DNA of 20,561 bases. It comes from Euryarchaeota archaeon UBA602 (lineage in GTDB: Archaea; Thermoplasmatota; Poseidoniia; Poseidoniales; Thalassarchaeaceae). The notes below the pieces were generated by a model. That model searched no databases, was not told the DNA's origin, and saw nothing but the letters and a program-made list of their open reading frames with translations. Of the stretch, positions 6,432 to 13,337 are shown piece after piece. The stretch covers positions 1 to 20,561 of the forward strand of contig DAHO01000088.1 of NCBI GenBank assembly GCA_002498455.1. The letters run 5' to 3'. The position numbers and the translations under genes are program-made. Each line of letters starts with the position of its first letter. Position 1 is the stretch's first letter.

Positions 6432-7457
6432 ATGGCAGGAGAAACACTACACATTGGGATTGATTTGGGGACGTTTAGGTCCGTTATGGTATCCAGTGAC
6501 GGGCACGATGAAAAGGTGCTGACCGTCATCGGTACACCCAAAGATCAAATCGCTAAAAACTTCCTTAAGCGCGATGTTTTGTTCGGTGAAGATGCCCTAA
6601 AGAATCGTCTCGCTCTGAATTTGTACCGTCCTCTGGAACATGGTGTCATCAAGGATACTGCAGAAGACAAGCGATTCATCAATCATTTCATCACGAACAT
6701 CATTGGTTTGGCTGACCCAGAAGATTACGATCGTGTTGTCGCCATTATTGGTGCTCCCGCTGAAGCCAGTCATGTGGACAAATCTGCGATTTTCGATGCC
6801 GCATCAGGCAGTGTAAACGCATGCATGATTATTTCCGAACCATTCGCGGTAGCCTATGCACTCGAGAGGATTGAGCACACACTTGTCATCGATATTGGCG
6901 CAGGTACAACCGATTTGTGTCGTGTGTATGGGACTATTCCACGGCCCGAAGACCAAATGCACGTCAATTTCGCCGGTGATTTCATCGATGGTCAATTGAT
7001 TGCTGAAGTACAGCGAAAGTATGCGGGTGCTCAAATCACCAAGGATATGGCCCGACGTTGGAAGGAAGAGTATTCTTTTGTCGCAGGAGCTGAACCAGAT
7101 GAACCAATTATTGTTGATTTCTCGATTGAGGGCAAAGCCATGTCTCTCGATATCACAGACTGTGTCGCAAATGCATGTGAGAGAATTGTCGATCCTATCG
7201 TCAGTGGTGTTAAGGAATTGATTGCGGGCTCCAACCCCGAGTATCACGATGCTTTCCGACGCAACATGATTCTAGCCGGTGGCGGTTCAGGAATCCGTGG
7301 TCTAGGCGACATGATTGAACATCGCCTCTCTGATATGGGTGAAGTCGAAGTCCTAACGGTCGAAGACCCGGTCGAACTTGGTGCCATGGGAGGCCTAAGA
7401 TTGGCCATGGAAGTACCCGAAGACATGTGGAAGAATCTGAACCTCGCAAGTCGCTGA
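6432..7457 (+). CDS. Actin-family filament protein, MamK-like
   Basis: A 341-residue member of the actin/MreB/MamK ATPase fold, whose members form cytoskeletal filaments. The phosphate-1 loop is IGIDLGTFRS (residues 8-17). The phosphate-2 loop is DIGAGTTD (154-161), and the adenosine motif is AGGGSGIRGLG (about 282-292). Several segments agree with bacterial MamK as I recall it better than with MreB: a TPKDQI segment after the first strands, YRPLEHGVI, IISEPFAVAYAL, a GTIPRPEDQ stretch after phosphate-2, KEEYSFV, and a VEDP segment before the end. No magnetosome genes lie nearby, so a role in magnetosome alignment is not implied. The start is ATG 6432 with SD GAGGCGA; the reading frame is open far upstream, but that overlaps the preceding gene. 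Its stop abuts the facing membrane-protein gene. Confidence 0.88.
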   Translation: MAGETLHIGIDLGTFRSVMVSSDGHDEKVLTVIGTPKDQIAKNFLKRDVLFGEDALKNRLALNLYRPLEHGVIKDTAEDKRFINHFITNIIGLADPEDYDRVVAIIGAPAEASHVDKSAIFDAASGSVNACMIISEPFAVAYALERIEHTLVIDIGAGTTDLCRVYGTIPRPEDQMHVNFAGDFIDGQLIAEVQRKYAGAQITKDMARRWKEEYSFVAGAEPDEPIIVDFSIEGKAMSLDITDCVANACERIVDPIVSGVKELIAGSNPEYHDAFRRNMILAGGGSGIRGLGDMIEHRLSDMGEVEVLTVEDPVELGAMGGLRLAMEVPEDMWKNLNLASR

Positions 7458-7460
7458 TTA
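7455..7460. other. Zero-spaced convergent stop-codon junction 3 (TGATTA)
   Basis: TGA (7455-7457) ends the actin-like gene and TTA (7458-7460) is the TAA of the facing membrane-protein gene. On the plus strand TTATTCCTCTTCATGA follows the TGA, mildly T-rich but not a canonical archaeal T-tract. Confidence 0.9.
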
Positions 7461-8054
7461 TTCCTCTTCATGATACAGTTCAATACTGTCTTGGGAAACC
7501 AAGGGCAAATTGCATTTGGGGCATTTTTCATCATGCTTCAATGTCAGTGGTTGGACCGCAAGTAGGCTTTGACAGTGAGGGCAGGAAGCCAAAACTTCGT
7601 CATGCATCAGTGCGATATTTTGATTGAGAGCCATCGAACCCCCATCATACCAAGCCTGAAAGAGCGGATGTCGAACCATACGTAATCGTTGCATCATTGA
7701 CCAACATAGATACAATAGCAAGAATCCTTGGATATATCCCCAAGTTCCAGATTCCCCTCCAGCGGCCACTGCAAATTCCCAAATACTGAGAAGAAAACAC
7801 ATCACAATGGTGATCGTCCAAATGGTCGAAACCCAGGGCAATGCCCAACTCTCACGATTGAAGTATCCACGCACTATGTAACTCAATAATCCAGCAGGGA
7901 GCACAAACAAAACGGTCAGCAGCAACAAGTCGCCACCGAATCCACCCGTTGCTACGAATATCAGAAAGCCAATCAAAACCAATGTGAAAATCAACATCAT
8001 CCCCGATTGACGGTGTGCAATCGTCAACTGGTCGCCATCAATGTCTTCTGCCAC
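7458..8054 (-). CDS. Membrane protein with C-terminal zinc ribbon, unknown function
   Basis: A 198-residue protein with four likely membrane helices: about 20-36, 44-61, 77-95 and 105-120. A short loop follows, then a cytoplasmic-looking zinc ribbon CPHCQSLL ... CPKCNLPL near residues 158-186. The end is acidic (HEEE). I do not recognise the family; membrane anchors joined to a zinc ribbon are frequent in archaea and mostly uncharacterised. The start is uncertain. GTG 8054 is the only usual start before the first helix, yet the frame stays open upstream to a TAG at 8103-8105 and reads DFDGKNDFGRRFGLD, which looks protein-like but has no start codon. The gene is convergent with the actin-like gene, with abutting stops, and divergent from coaBC. 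Confidence 0.75.
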   Translation of the reverse strand: MAEDIDGDQLTIAHRQSGMMLIFTLVLIGFLIFVATGGFGGDLLLLTVLFVLPAGLLSYIVRGYFNRESWALPWVSTIWTITIVMCFLLSIWEFAVAAGGESGTWGYIQGFLLLYLCWSMMQRLRMVRHPLFQAWYDGGSMALNQNIALMHDEVLASCPHCQSLLAVQPLTLKHDEKCPKCNLPLVSQDSIELYHEEE

Positions 8055-8144
8055 GTCGAGGCCAAATCGTCTACCAAAATCGTTCTTTCCATCAAAATCG
8101 ACCTAAGGATGGATTCATGAAGGCGGCATGCAGCCCTTGAAGTG

Positions 8145-9320
8145 ATGCGGGACATTGATGTTGACTGCCATAGCACTGCGCTAGCGGGTCGCAGAATTGC
8201 TCTGGGCGTCACGGGGGGTATCGCCGCCACAGAATCGGTTCGCCTCTGTCGTGAACTACGCCGACATGGTGCAGAGATCACAGTAATTATGACCACAGCA
8301 GCAACCAAGGTAATCACTCCACTCGCAATAGGTTGGGCTTCACAGAGCGAAGTCATCTGTGATTGGACACCTGAAATGTCACAATTGGAATCCTTTGATG
8401 CACTTTTGATTGCCCCTGCTTCTCGTAACTTTCTTGCACGATATGTTTCTGGAATGATGGATCATCCATTGCTGATGACCTGCTCGACTGCTCGTGCCAG
8501 AGGTACACCCACACTCATCGTTCCTTCAATGCACCAAGACTTGTTTGATGACCCCGTCACAGAATCGCTATTGTCCAATATTGACCATGGAAAAGTAATC
8601 CGTGGGCCTCACGAAGAAGGTCGGTTTAAGCAACCAAATCCCGTACAAATTGTCGCCGAACTTTGCCATCTCGTCAATCGTACAGAACAATCCAAACATT
8701 TTGCTATTACACTCGGTGCAAACCGCGCTCCAATTGATTCCGTTAGGGCGATTCAGAATGCCTCCAGCGGGCGAACAGGTTGGGCCATCTCGGAATATCT
8801 GTACAGATTCGGACATGACATTACAGTCATTGCAGGAAAAACGAGTGCTGATCCGTCGTTTACTTTACCCAATGTCGTCAGGGCCGGTACACCGGATGGT
8901 ATGCTAACCGCATGCGTAGATGTGGCTACCCAAAATCCAAGTCCAGATGGATGGGTTCATTCCGCCGCCGTTTTGGATTATTTTGCGCCAGCCCTTGATA
9001 TGAAGAAACCGAGTGGTGAAAATACATGGGCTATTGAGTTAAATCCCGGACGCAAGCACATTGCTGAATTGGCGCAGTATGTGCAAGGAAAGCGTCGAAT
9101 TGGATTTAAACTTGAAACAGGTGTTTCATCTAGTGAATTACGGGACCGTGCAGAACAACAGTTGCAAAAGTATGGTGTGGATGCTACAATTGCAAACATA
9201 CTCGAGCAGATTAACGAACCCGGTACTCCCAGAGCTTACATGGTGACAAATGAGGGCATGCGTCCATTAGAAACACTAAACGAGGTCTGTGACGCAATCC
9301 TAGAAGTATTGACCAATTGA
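8145..9320 (+). CDS. coaBC: Phosphopantothenoylcysteine decarboxylase / phosphopantothenate-cysteine ligase
   Basis: The bifunctional Dfp/CoaBC flavoprotein of coenzyme A synthesis joins cysteine to 4'-phosphopantothenate (CoaB) and decarboxylates the product (CoaC). Residues about 15-185 are the CoaC flavodoxin-like part. It shows GVTGGIAATESVRLCREL, LIAPASRNFLARYVSG and PSMHQDLF; the last replaces the bacterial PxMN, as I recall for archaeal enzymes. Residues about 187-391 are CoaB, with APIDSVRAIQNASSG, HSAAVLDYFAP and GFKLETG. Unusually, WTPEMSQLESFDALL, where the catalytic His before the IAPA motif should lie, has no histidine. ATG 8145 is used; a GTG just before it is also open. ProRS starts 49 bases after the stop on the same strand, so the two may share a transcript. 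Confidence 0.92.
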   Translation: MRDIDVDCHSTALAGRRIALGVTGGIAATESVRLCRELRRHGAEITVIMTTAATKVITPLAIGWASQSEVICDWTPEMSQLESFDALLIAPASRNFLARYVSGMMDHPLLMTCSTARARGTPTLIVPSMHQDLFDDPVTESLLSNIDHGKVIRGPHEEGRFKQPNPVQIVAELCHLVNRTEQSKHFAITLGANRAPIDSVRAIQNASSGRTGWAISEYLYRFGHDITVIAGKTSADPSFTLPNVVRAGTPDGMLTACVDVATQNPSPDGWVHSAAVLDYFAPALDMKKPSGENTWAIELNPGRKHIAELAQYVQGKRRIGFKLETGVSSSELRDRAEQQLQKYGVDATIANILEQINEPGTPRAYMVTNEGMRPLETLNEVCDAILEVLTN

Positions 9321-9358
9321 TGTGATTTATGGCGTCACATTGAAGCAGAAGTCATGTC

Positions 9359-9365
9359 GAGGTGG
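9359..9365 (+). promoter_or_regulatory. Shine-Dalgarno site of proS
   Basis: GAGGTGG lies four bases before ATG 9370. It decides the start of ProRS against the frame's earlier ATG at 9322, which has no SD and would add 16 unconserved residues. Confidence 0.75.
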
Positions 9366-9369
9366 ATAC

Positions 9370-10863
9370 ATGGCAGAACATGGGAAGGCCAAGCGCGGCA
9401 TTCCTCCCAAGTCCGACTTCAATGCATGGTATCCTGCCATTGTTGAAATTGCAGAACTCGTCGACAAGCGTTACCCAATCAAAGGCATGGACGTTTGGCG
9501 CCCCTATGGGTGGAAGGCCATGCGTTGCATCGATGCATTGACTCATCGCGAAATGGAACGTACCGATCACGAAGAAGTCTGCTTTCCGTTACTTATTCCT
9601 GAAGACTTACTTGAAAAGGAAAACCGTCTGGTTTCACTACTCAAGCGGGCCCGTGAGGAAGGGGTCGACCCCGGTGAATTGCGAGTTGAAGAAGAAGAAG
9701 CGGGATTCAAAAAAGAAGTTTACTGGGTTAAACACGCTGGTGAAAACGAACTCGATGTCCCCATGTTCCTGAGACCAACAAGTGAAACTGCAATGTATAC
9801 CATGTTCCCTCTGTGGATACGCAGTCACGTTGATTTGCCACTGAAAACATATCAGATTGTGAATACGTTTCGATATGAAACCAAACAAACTCGATCTTTC
9901 ATTCGAGTTCGAGAGATTCACTTCTTTGAAGCCCACACTGCCCATGTAGATGAGGACTGCGCATCACGACAAATTGAGGAAGATCTCGAAATTGTCGGTC
10001 ACTTGATGGATTCAATGGGGCTGCCCGTAATCATATCAAAACGACCCGTTTGGGACACATTCCCTGGGGCTTGGTACACGATTGCCATTGATGTCATTAT
10101 GCCAAATGGTCGAACACTTCAGGTGGCATCATGCCATCATTACAAAGATCAATGGGCCAAAGCCTTCGATATCACCTATCAAGATGAATCGGGTAATACG
10201 CAATTCTGTCACCAAACGACATACGGTATGTCTGAGAGGCTACTCGGTGCTGTTGTCGGAATGCATGGAGATGACAATGGCTTGATTTTCCCACCACCTA
10301 TTGCACCGATTCAGATCGTTCTGATGCCTGTTGCTGCTCACAAGAGTGATGCTGTCATACCTGCGGTTGATGCTGCAGCTGCTGCACTACGAGGAGCAGG
10401 TTTCCGAGTGAAAATTGATTCGCGCAATCTACGTCCAGGACAGAAATACTGGGACTGGGAAATCAAAGGTGTACCACTCCGTTTGGAAATCGGACCCCGT
10501 GATGTCGAAAATGGCAATGCTTTCGCAGCACGGCGTACGGGAGGTAAGGAACCGATTCCTTTGGAAAACATCGTTGATGGTGTACATAATCAACTTGACA
10601 TGGTCCAAACTGAACTTAATCAAAGAAGTCGAATGCATGTTGATGATTGCATCATTCGTCTGGAAAATTTAGAACAAGAAATTTTGGACGGTCACATCTA
10701 CGAAGTTGCTTTCGATGGTTCAGATGCCGATGCTGAAATATTGGAAAAAACAACAGGACTCGCTATTTTGGGTGACGCTATGGAATCCTTTGCAGAAGAT
10801 CAACAATGCATTGTCACAGGAAAAACCACTCGCCGGCGACAACACATCGCCCGAATGTACTGA
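9370..10863 (+). CDS. proS: Prolyl-tRNA synthetase, archaeal/eukaryotic type
   Basis: This 497-residue class II synthetase attaches proline to tRNA-Pro. Class II signatures are present: FLRPTSETAMYTMFPLWIRS (motif 2 region with the TSE proline site), NTFRYETKQTRSFIRVREIHFFEAHT, and GMHGDDNGLIFPPPIAPIQIV leading into the anticodon-binding domain. The protein ends in Tyr (ARMY), as this subclass usually does. The C-terminal zinc-type domain is degenerate. The family normally has two cysteine pairs; here the first pair is replaced in AFDGSDADA and only one Cys of the second remains in QCIVTG, so zinc is probably not bound. Start ATG 9370 is fixed by the SD GAGGTGG. The stop abuts the stop of the facing gene. 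Confidence 0.96.
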   Translation: MAEHGKAKRGIPPKSDFNAWYPAIVEIAELVDKRYPIKGMDVWRPYGWKAMRCIDALTHREMERTDHEEVCFPLLIPEDLLEKENRLVSLLKRAREEGVDPGELRVEEEEAGFKKEVYWVKHAGENELDVPMFLRPTSETAMYTMFPLWIRSHVDLPLKTYQIVNTFRYETKQTRSFIRVREIHFFEAHTAHVDEDCASRQIEEDLEIVGHLMDSMGLPVIISKRPVWDTFPGAWYTIAIDVIMPNGRTLQVASCHHYKDQWAKAFDITYQDESGNTQFCHQTTYGMSERLLGAVVGMHGDDNGLIFPPPIAPIQIVLMPVAAHKSDAVIPAVDAAAAALRGAGFRVKIDSRNLRPGQKYWDWEIKGVPLRLEIGPRDVENGNAFAARRTGGKEPIPLENIVDGVHNQLDMVQTELNQRSRMHVDDCIIRLENLEQEILDGHIYEVAFDGSDADAEILEKTTGLAILGDAMESFAEDQQCIVTGKTTRRRQHIARMY

Positions 10864-10866
10864 TTA
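10861..10866. other. Zero-spaced convergent stop-codon junction 4 (TGATTA)
   Basis: TGA (10861-10863) ends proS and TTA (10864-10866) is the TAA of the facing membrane-protein gene. The flanks ACTGATTAC are identical to junction 1. Confidence 0.9.
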
Positions 10867-11433
10867 CTTTCTCCAACCGGAGTAGATGAGCCAAAGGCAT
10901 CCGACAATTAGAACTCCATCTGGAATTCCGAAGGACCCGGCTTCGCTCCATGCATCAAAAGAATCTGTACGGTGGAAATCCAACCAGTTTAGTTTCATTC
11001 TTTCAGTAATCCGACATGTCGTATGCATGGCTTCAGTACAACCACCCATGAAGTTGCCAAAGCCGTAGAATACATTCGCCAATGTCCCGGCGATACCAAC
11101 CGAACCACCCATAATTTGCAATTTAGCAAGCAGTGACTTGCCTTGATGTACCTCATCGTCATCAATGTCATAGATGGGGTTGTCTGGCATGTCTTCTGGC
11201 ATTGGTAGTGAGAGGTCTGGAATATCTTCAATCAACAAATCTTCACCATCGATTTCAGAGAATTGATCGACGAGTGCTCGCTTCGTTTCCCCTCGAGAGA
11301 TGCCAATTTGTTTGATGAAATCTGCACCATAAATTCGTTCAGCTAGACTGGCCAAAACCGGATCTTCGGCGATTTCTTGAGGTGACAACTTGCCATCAAG
11401 CAGTTCCTTGAGTCGATTACTGTCGTCGCTCAA
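10864..11433 (-). CDS. Small membrane protein with acidic N-terminal region, unknown function
   Basis: A 189-residue protein I do not recognise. Residues 1-60 are charged and helical. Residues about 60-95 are strongly acidic, with several Asp-Ile-Pro and Pro-Glu-Asp repeats, and probably disordered. Two likely membrane segments follow, about 105-125 (glycine-rich) and 170-186, separated by a loop with two cysteines (GGCTEAMHTTC) that may face outside and pair. The start is TTG 11433, supported by the purine-rich SD GGAGGGGAGTGA immediately before it and by the absence of an in-frame ATG until far inside. It is the last gene of the minus-strand series, 73 bases after the transketolase C-terminal subunit. 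Confidence 0.72.
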   Translation of the reverse strand: MSDDSNRLKELLDGKLSPQEIAEDPVLASLAERIYGADFIKQIGISRGETKRALVDQFSEIDGEDLLIEDIPDLSLPMPEDMPDNPIYDIDDDEVHQGKSLLAKLQIMGGSVGIAGTLANVFYGFGNFMGGCTEAMHTTCRITERMKLNWLDFHRTDSFDAWSEAGSFGIPDGVLIVGCLWLIYSGWRK

Positions 11434-11506
11434 TCACTCCCCTCCATACTTGCGTGAGCCCCCCTCTTCATCAAGGCTATGGATGCGCTGATGAATGAAG
11501 TTGCGG
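11434..11506 (-). promoter_or_regulatory. Gap between transketolase and membrane-protein gene
   Basis: Read on the minus strand, this gap contains a weak stem of TTCATCA (11495-11489) and TGATGAA (11473-11467) with a 15-base loop, then a G-run at about 11465-11460, and finally the SD of the membrane-protein gene at 11445-11434. No T-tract follows the stem, so it is not a clear terminator. Confidence 0.3.
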
Positions 11507-12454
11507 TTATTTTCGTGCAATAACACGCTTTACGGCGTCAACAATATCGCTCGATTTGAGACCCATGATTTGTAGAAGTTCATCACTTCCACCGGACTCA
11601 CCAAATCGGTCCTGTACCCCAATCATTTCAACAGGTACGGGTTGATTGGCAACGACATGTTCAGACACAGCACCAGCTAGACCACCGATTACGGAGTGAT
11701 CTTCAGCGGTCACAAAGGCTCCACATTTTCGGGTCAAATCATCGATCAACTTGGTATCCAATGGCTTGATTGTGTGCATATCGACTACAGTTGCATGAAT
11801 CCCTGCTTGTTCCAATTCAGTATGAGCATTCATGGCCTCATTTAGCATGACACCGCATGCGAGAATGGCCACGTCATCACCCTCTCTGTGCACGACACCC
11901 TTTCCAATCTGCAGTTTCTGAATATCATCTTCAGAATAAGCACGTGGGACCTTATTTCTTGCCGTGCGCATGTAACTTGGAGAATCATGATTGCGTAATT
12001 GTAAAGTCAACTCTCGTGCAGAGATGTCATCGCATGGATGGATGACAGTCATATTTGGCAATGTACGATAGATGGCTAAATCTTCAATTGACTGTGCGCT
12101 CGAACCATCGGTACCCGTGTGAATCCCACCATGGCTACCGCACAAATGGACAACAATGTTCGGCCTTGCGATTCCATTGCGAACTTGCTCAAAGCCTCTT
12201 TCGCTAAAGATGGCAAATGTCGATGCAAATGGTACATAACCTGAGGTTGCCATACCGGCCGCAACTAACATCATATTTTGCTCGGCGATACCCAAACTGA
12301 CTGTGTGCGAGGGTTTTTCAGCCCTAAATAGGCAAGATTTGGTCGATTTCCCGAGGTCGGCCTCCAAGACGACGACCTTGTCATCATCCAGCATTTCAAG
12401 CAGAGCGGCTCCATAGCCATCTCGACTCGCGCCACCACCACTGGGTGCACTCAT
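11507..12454 (-). CDS. Transketolase, C-terminal subunit
   Basis: This 315-residue protein is the pyrimidine-binding plus C-terminal half of transketolase, encoded separately from the TPP half as is usual in archaea. The heterotetramer transfers two-carbon units between sugar phosphates and links triose, tetrose and pentose phosphates, here probably to make ribose and erythrose 4-phosphate. GIAEQNMMLVAAGMA (about 55-69) contains the glutamate that activates the thiamine cofactor. HGGIHTGTDGSSAQSIEDLAIYR and HPCDDISARE follow, then the C-terminal Rossmann-like domain with VVDMHTIKPLD and AEDHSVIGGLAGAV. Its ATG overlaps the TGA of the N-terminal subunit by four bases (TCAT on the plus strand at 12451-12454), so the two are translationally coupled. 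Confidence 0.95.
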   Translation of the reverse strand: MSAPSGGGASRDGYGAALLEMLDDDKVVVLEADLGKSTKSCLFRAEKPSHTVSLGIAEQNMMLVAAGMATSGYVPFASTFAIFSERGFEQVRNGIARPNIVVHLCGSHGGIHTGTDGSSAQSIEDLAIYRTLPNMTVIHPCDDISARELTLQLRNHDSPSYMRTARNKVPRAYSEDDIQKLQIGKGVVHREGDDVAILACGVMLNEAMNAHTELEQAGIHATVVDMHTIKPLDTKLIDDLTRKCGAFVTAEDHSVIGGLAGAVSEHVVANQPVPVEMIGVQDRFGESGGSDELLQIMGLKSSDIVDAVKRVIARK

Positions 12455-13278
12455 GCCAATTCCTCCATTGCCAATTGAAATTGCTCTTCGGATGGTGCCG
12501 CACCATGGAATTTAGGATTGTTTTCCATAAATGATACTCCCTTACCTTTGACAGTATGCATCACAATACATGCGGGTCCATCGGTCACTTGATCAGCCCA
12601 ATCAATGGCGTTTACAACTTCTTCCATGTTGTGGCCATCAATTTCCATTACAGACCAACCAAATGAAGAAAATTTTTCACTAACATCAAACATTCTCATC
12701 TGATGATCGCAAAAATCATCGTTTTGGATACCATTTCGATCGACTATCACCTTTACATTGCCGATTTCATGGTGCACTGCTGCCATTACGCCTTCCCAAA
12801 TTTGGCCCTCTTGTAATTCTCCATCGCCAAGCATTACCCAAGCGGTACGTTCACTTGAATCAAGGGTGGCTGCCAACCCGCAACCGATTCCGAAAGAGAG
12901 GCCCATTCCTAAACTCCCTGCACTAAAATCAACACCGGGACACCACTTCATATCCACATGACCTTGACAAGATCCTCCAAGTTTACGGAAAGTATCCAAA
13001 TCAGATTCAGTAAGGAAGCCTCGTTCGTGGAGTACTGCATATACTCCCGGGCTTGCATGTCCTTTGCTCATGATAAATCGATCACGGTCGGAAGCCTTCG
13101 GTGAATCGGTATCTACACGCAAACGATGCCCATACAACCCGACCAACATATCGATGGCACTCAAACTACCTCCTGGATGTCCAGCTCCAGCATTATACAC
13201 CATTTTCACGATATTACGGCGACAGCGTTTCGCCATCGCCTCTAATTCCGTGACGTTGAAGCCCATTCCACGTTCCAT
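12451..13278 (-). CDS. Transketolase, N-terminal (TPP-binding) subunit
   Basis: A 275-residue thiamine diphosphate-binding half of transketolase. GHPGGSLSAIDML is the first cofactor region, SKGHASPGVYAVL follows, and GDGELQEGQIWE ... VIVDRNGIQND is the classic GDG(x)N TPP/metal motif. HTVKGKGVSFMENN lies near the end. ATG 13278 is chosen because GGGAAGGATTGT precedes it and the length then matches archaeal subunits. The open frame continues to 13407, but those extra 43 residues are unconserved and overlap the transporter gene; ATG 13266 (MGFNVTELE) is also possible. It lies 59 bases after the OPT transporter stop, so it may be read from that transcript or from a promoter inside the transporter's end. 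Confidence 0.94.
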   Translation of the reverse strand: MERGMGFNVTELEAMAKRCRRNIVKMVYNAGAGHPGGSLSAIDMLVGLYGHRLRVDTDSPKASDRDRFIMSKGHASPGVYAVLHERGFLTESDLDTFRKLGGSCQGHVDMKWCPGVDFSAGSLGMGLSFGIGCGLAATLDSSERTAWVMLGDGELQEGQIWEGVMAAVHHEIGNVKVIVDRNGIQNDDFCDHQMRMFDVSEKFSSFGWSVMEIDGHNMEEVVNAIDWADQVTDGPACIVMHTVKGKGVSFMENNPKFHGAAPSEEQFQLAMEELA

Positions 13279-13337
13279 ACAATCCTTCCCAACCTTCCAA
13301 AGAAGGTCTTTGAGTGTTACCGCAGTGTCGACAGCAT

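Noticed and set aside
6432..7457. Reading the actin-like gene as part of a magnetosome island
   Set aside because: None of the neighbours looks like MamA, MamB, MamM, MamE or MamQ, so only the protein resemblance is claimed.
11467..11495. Seven-base stem as a possible terminator after transketolase
   Set aside because: The 15-base loop is long, no T-tract follows, and archaeal termination does not normally need a stem; kept only as a remark on the gap.
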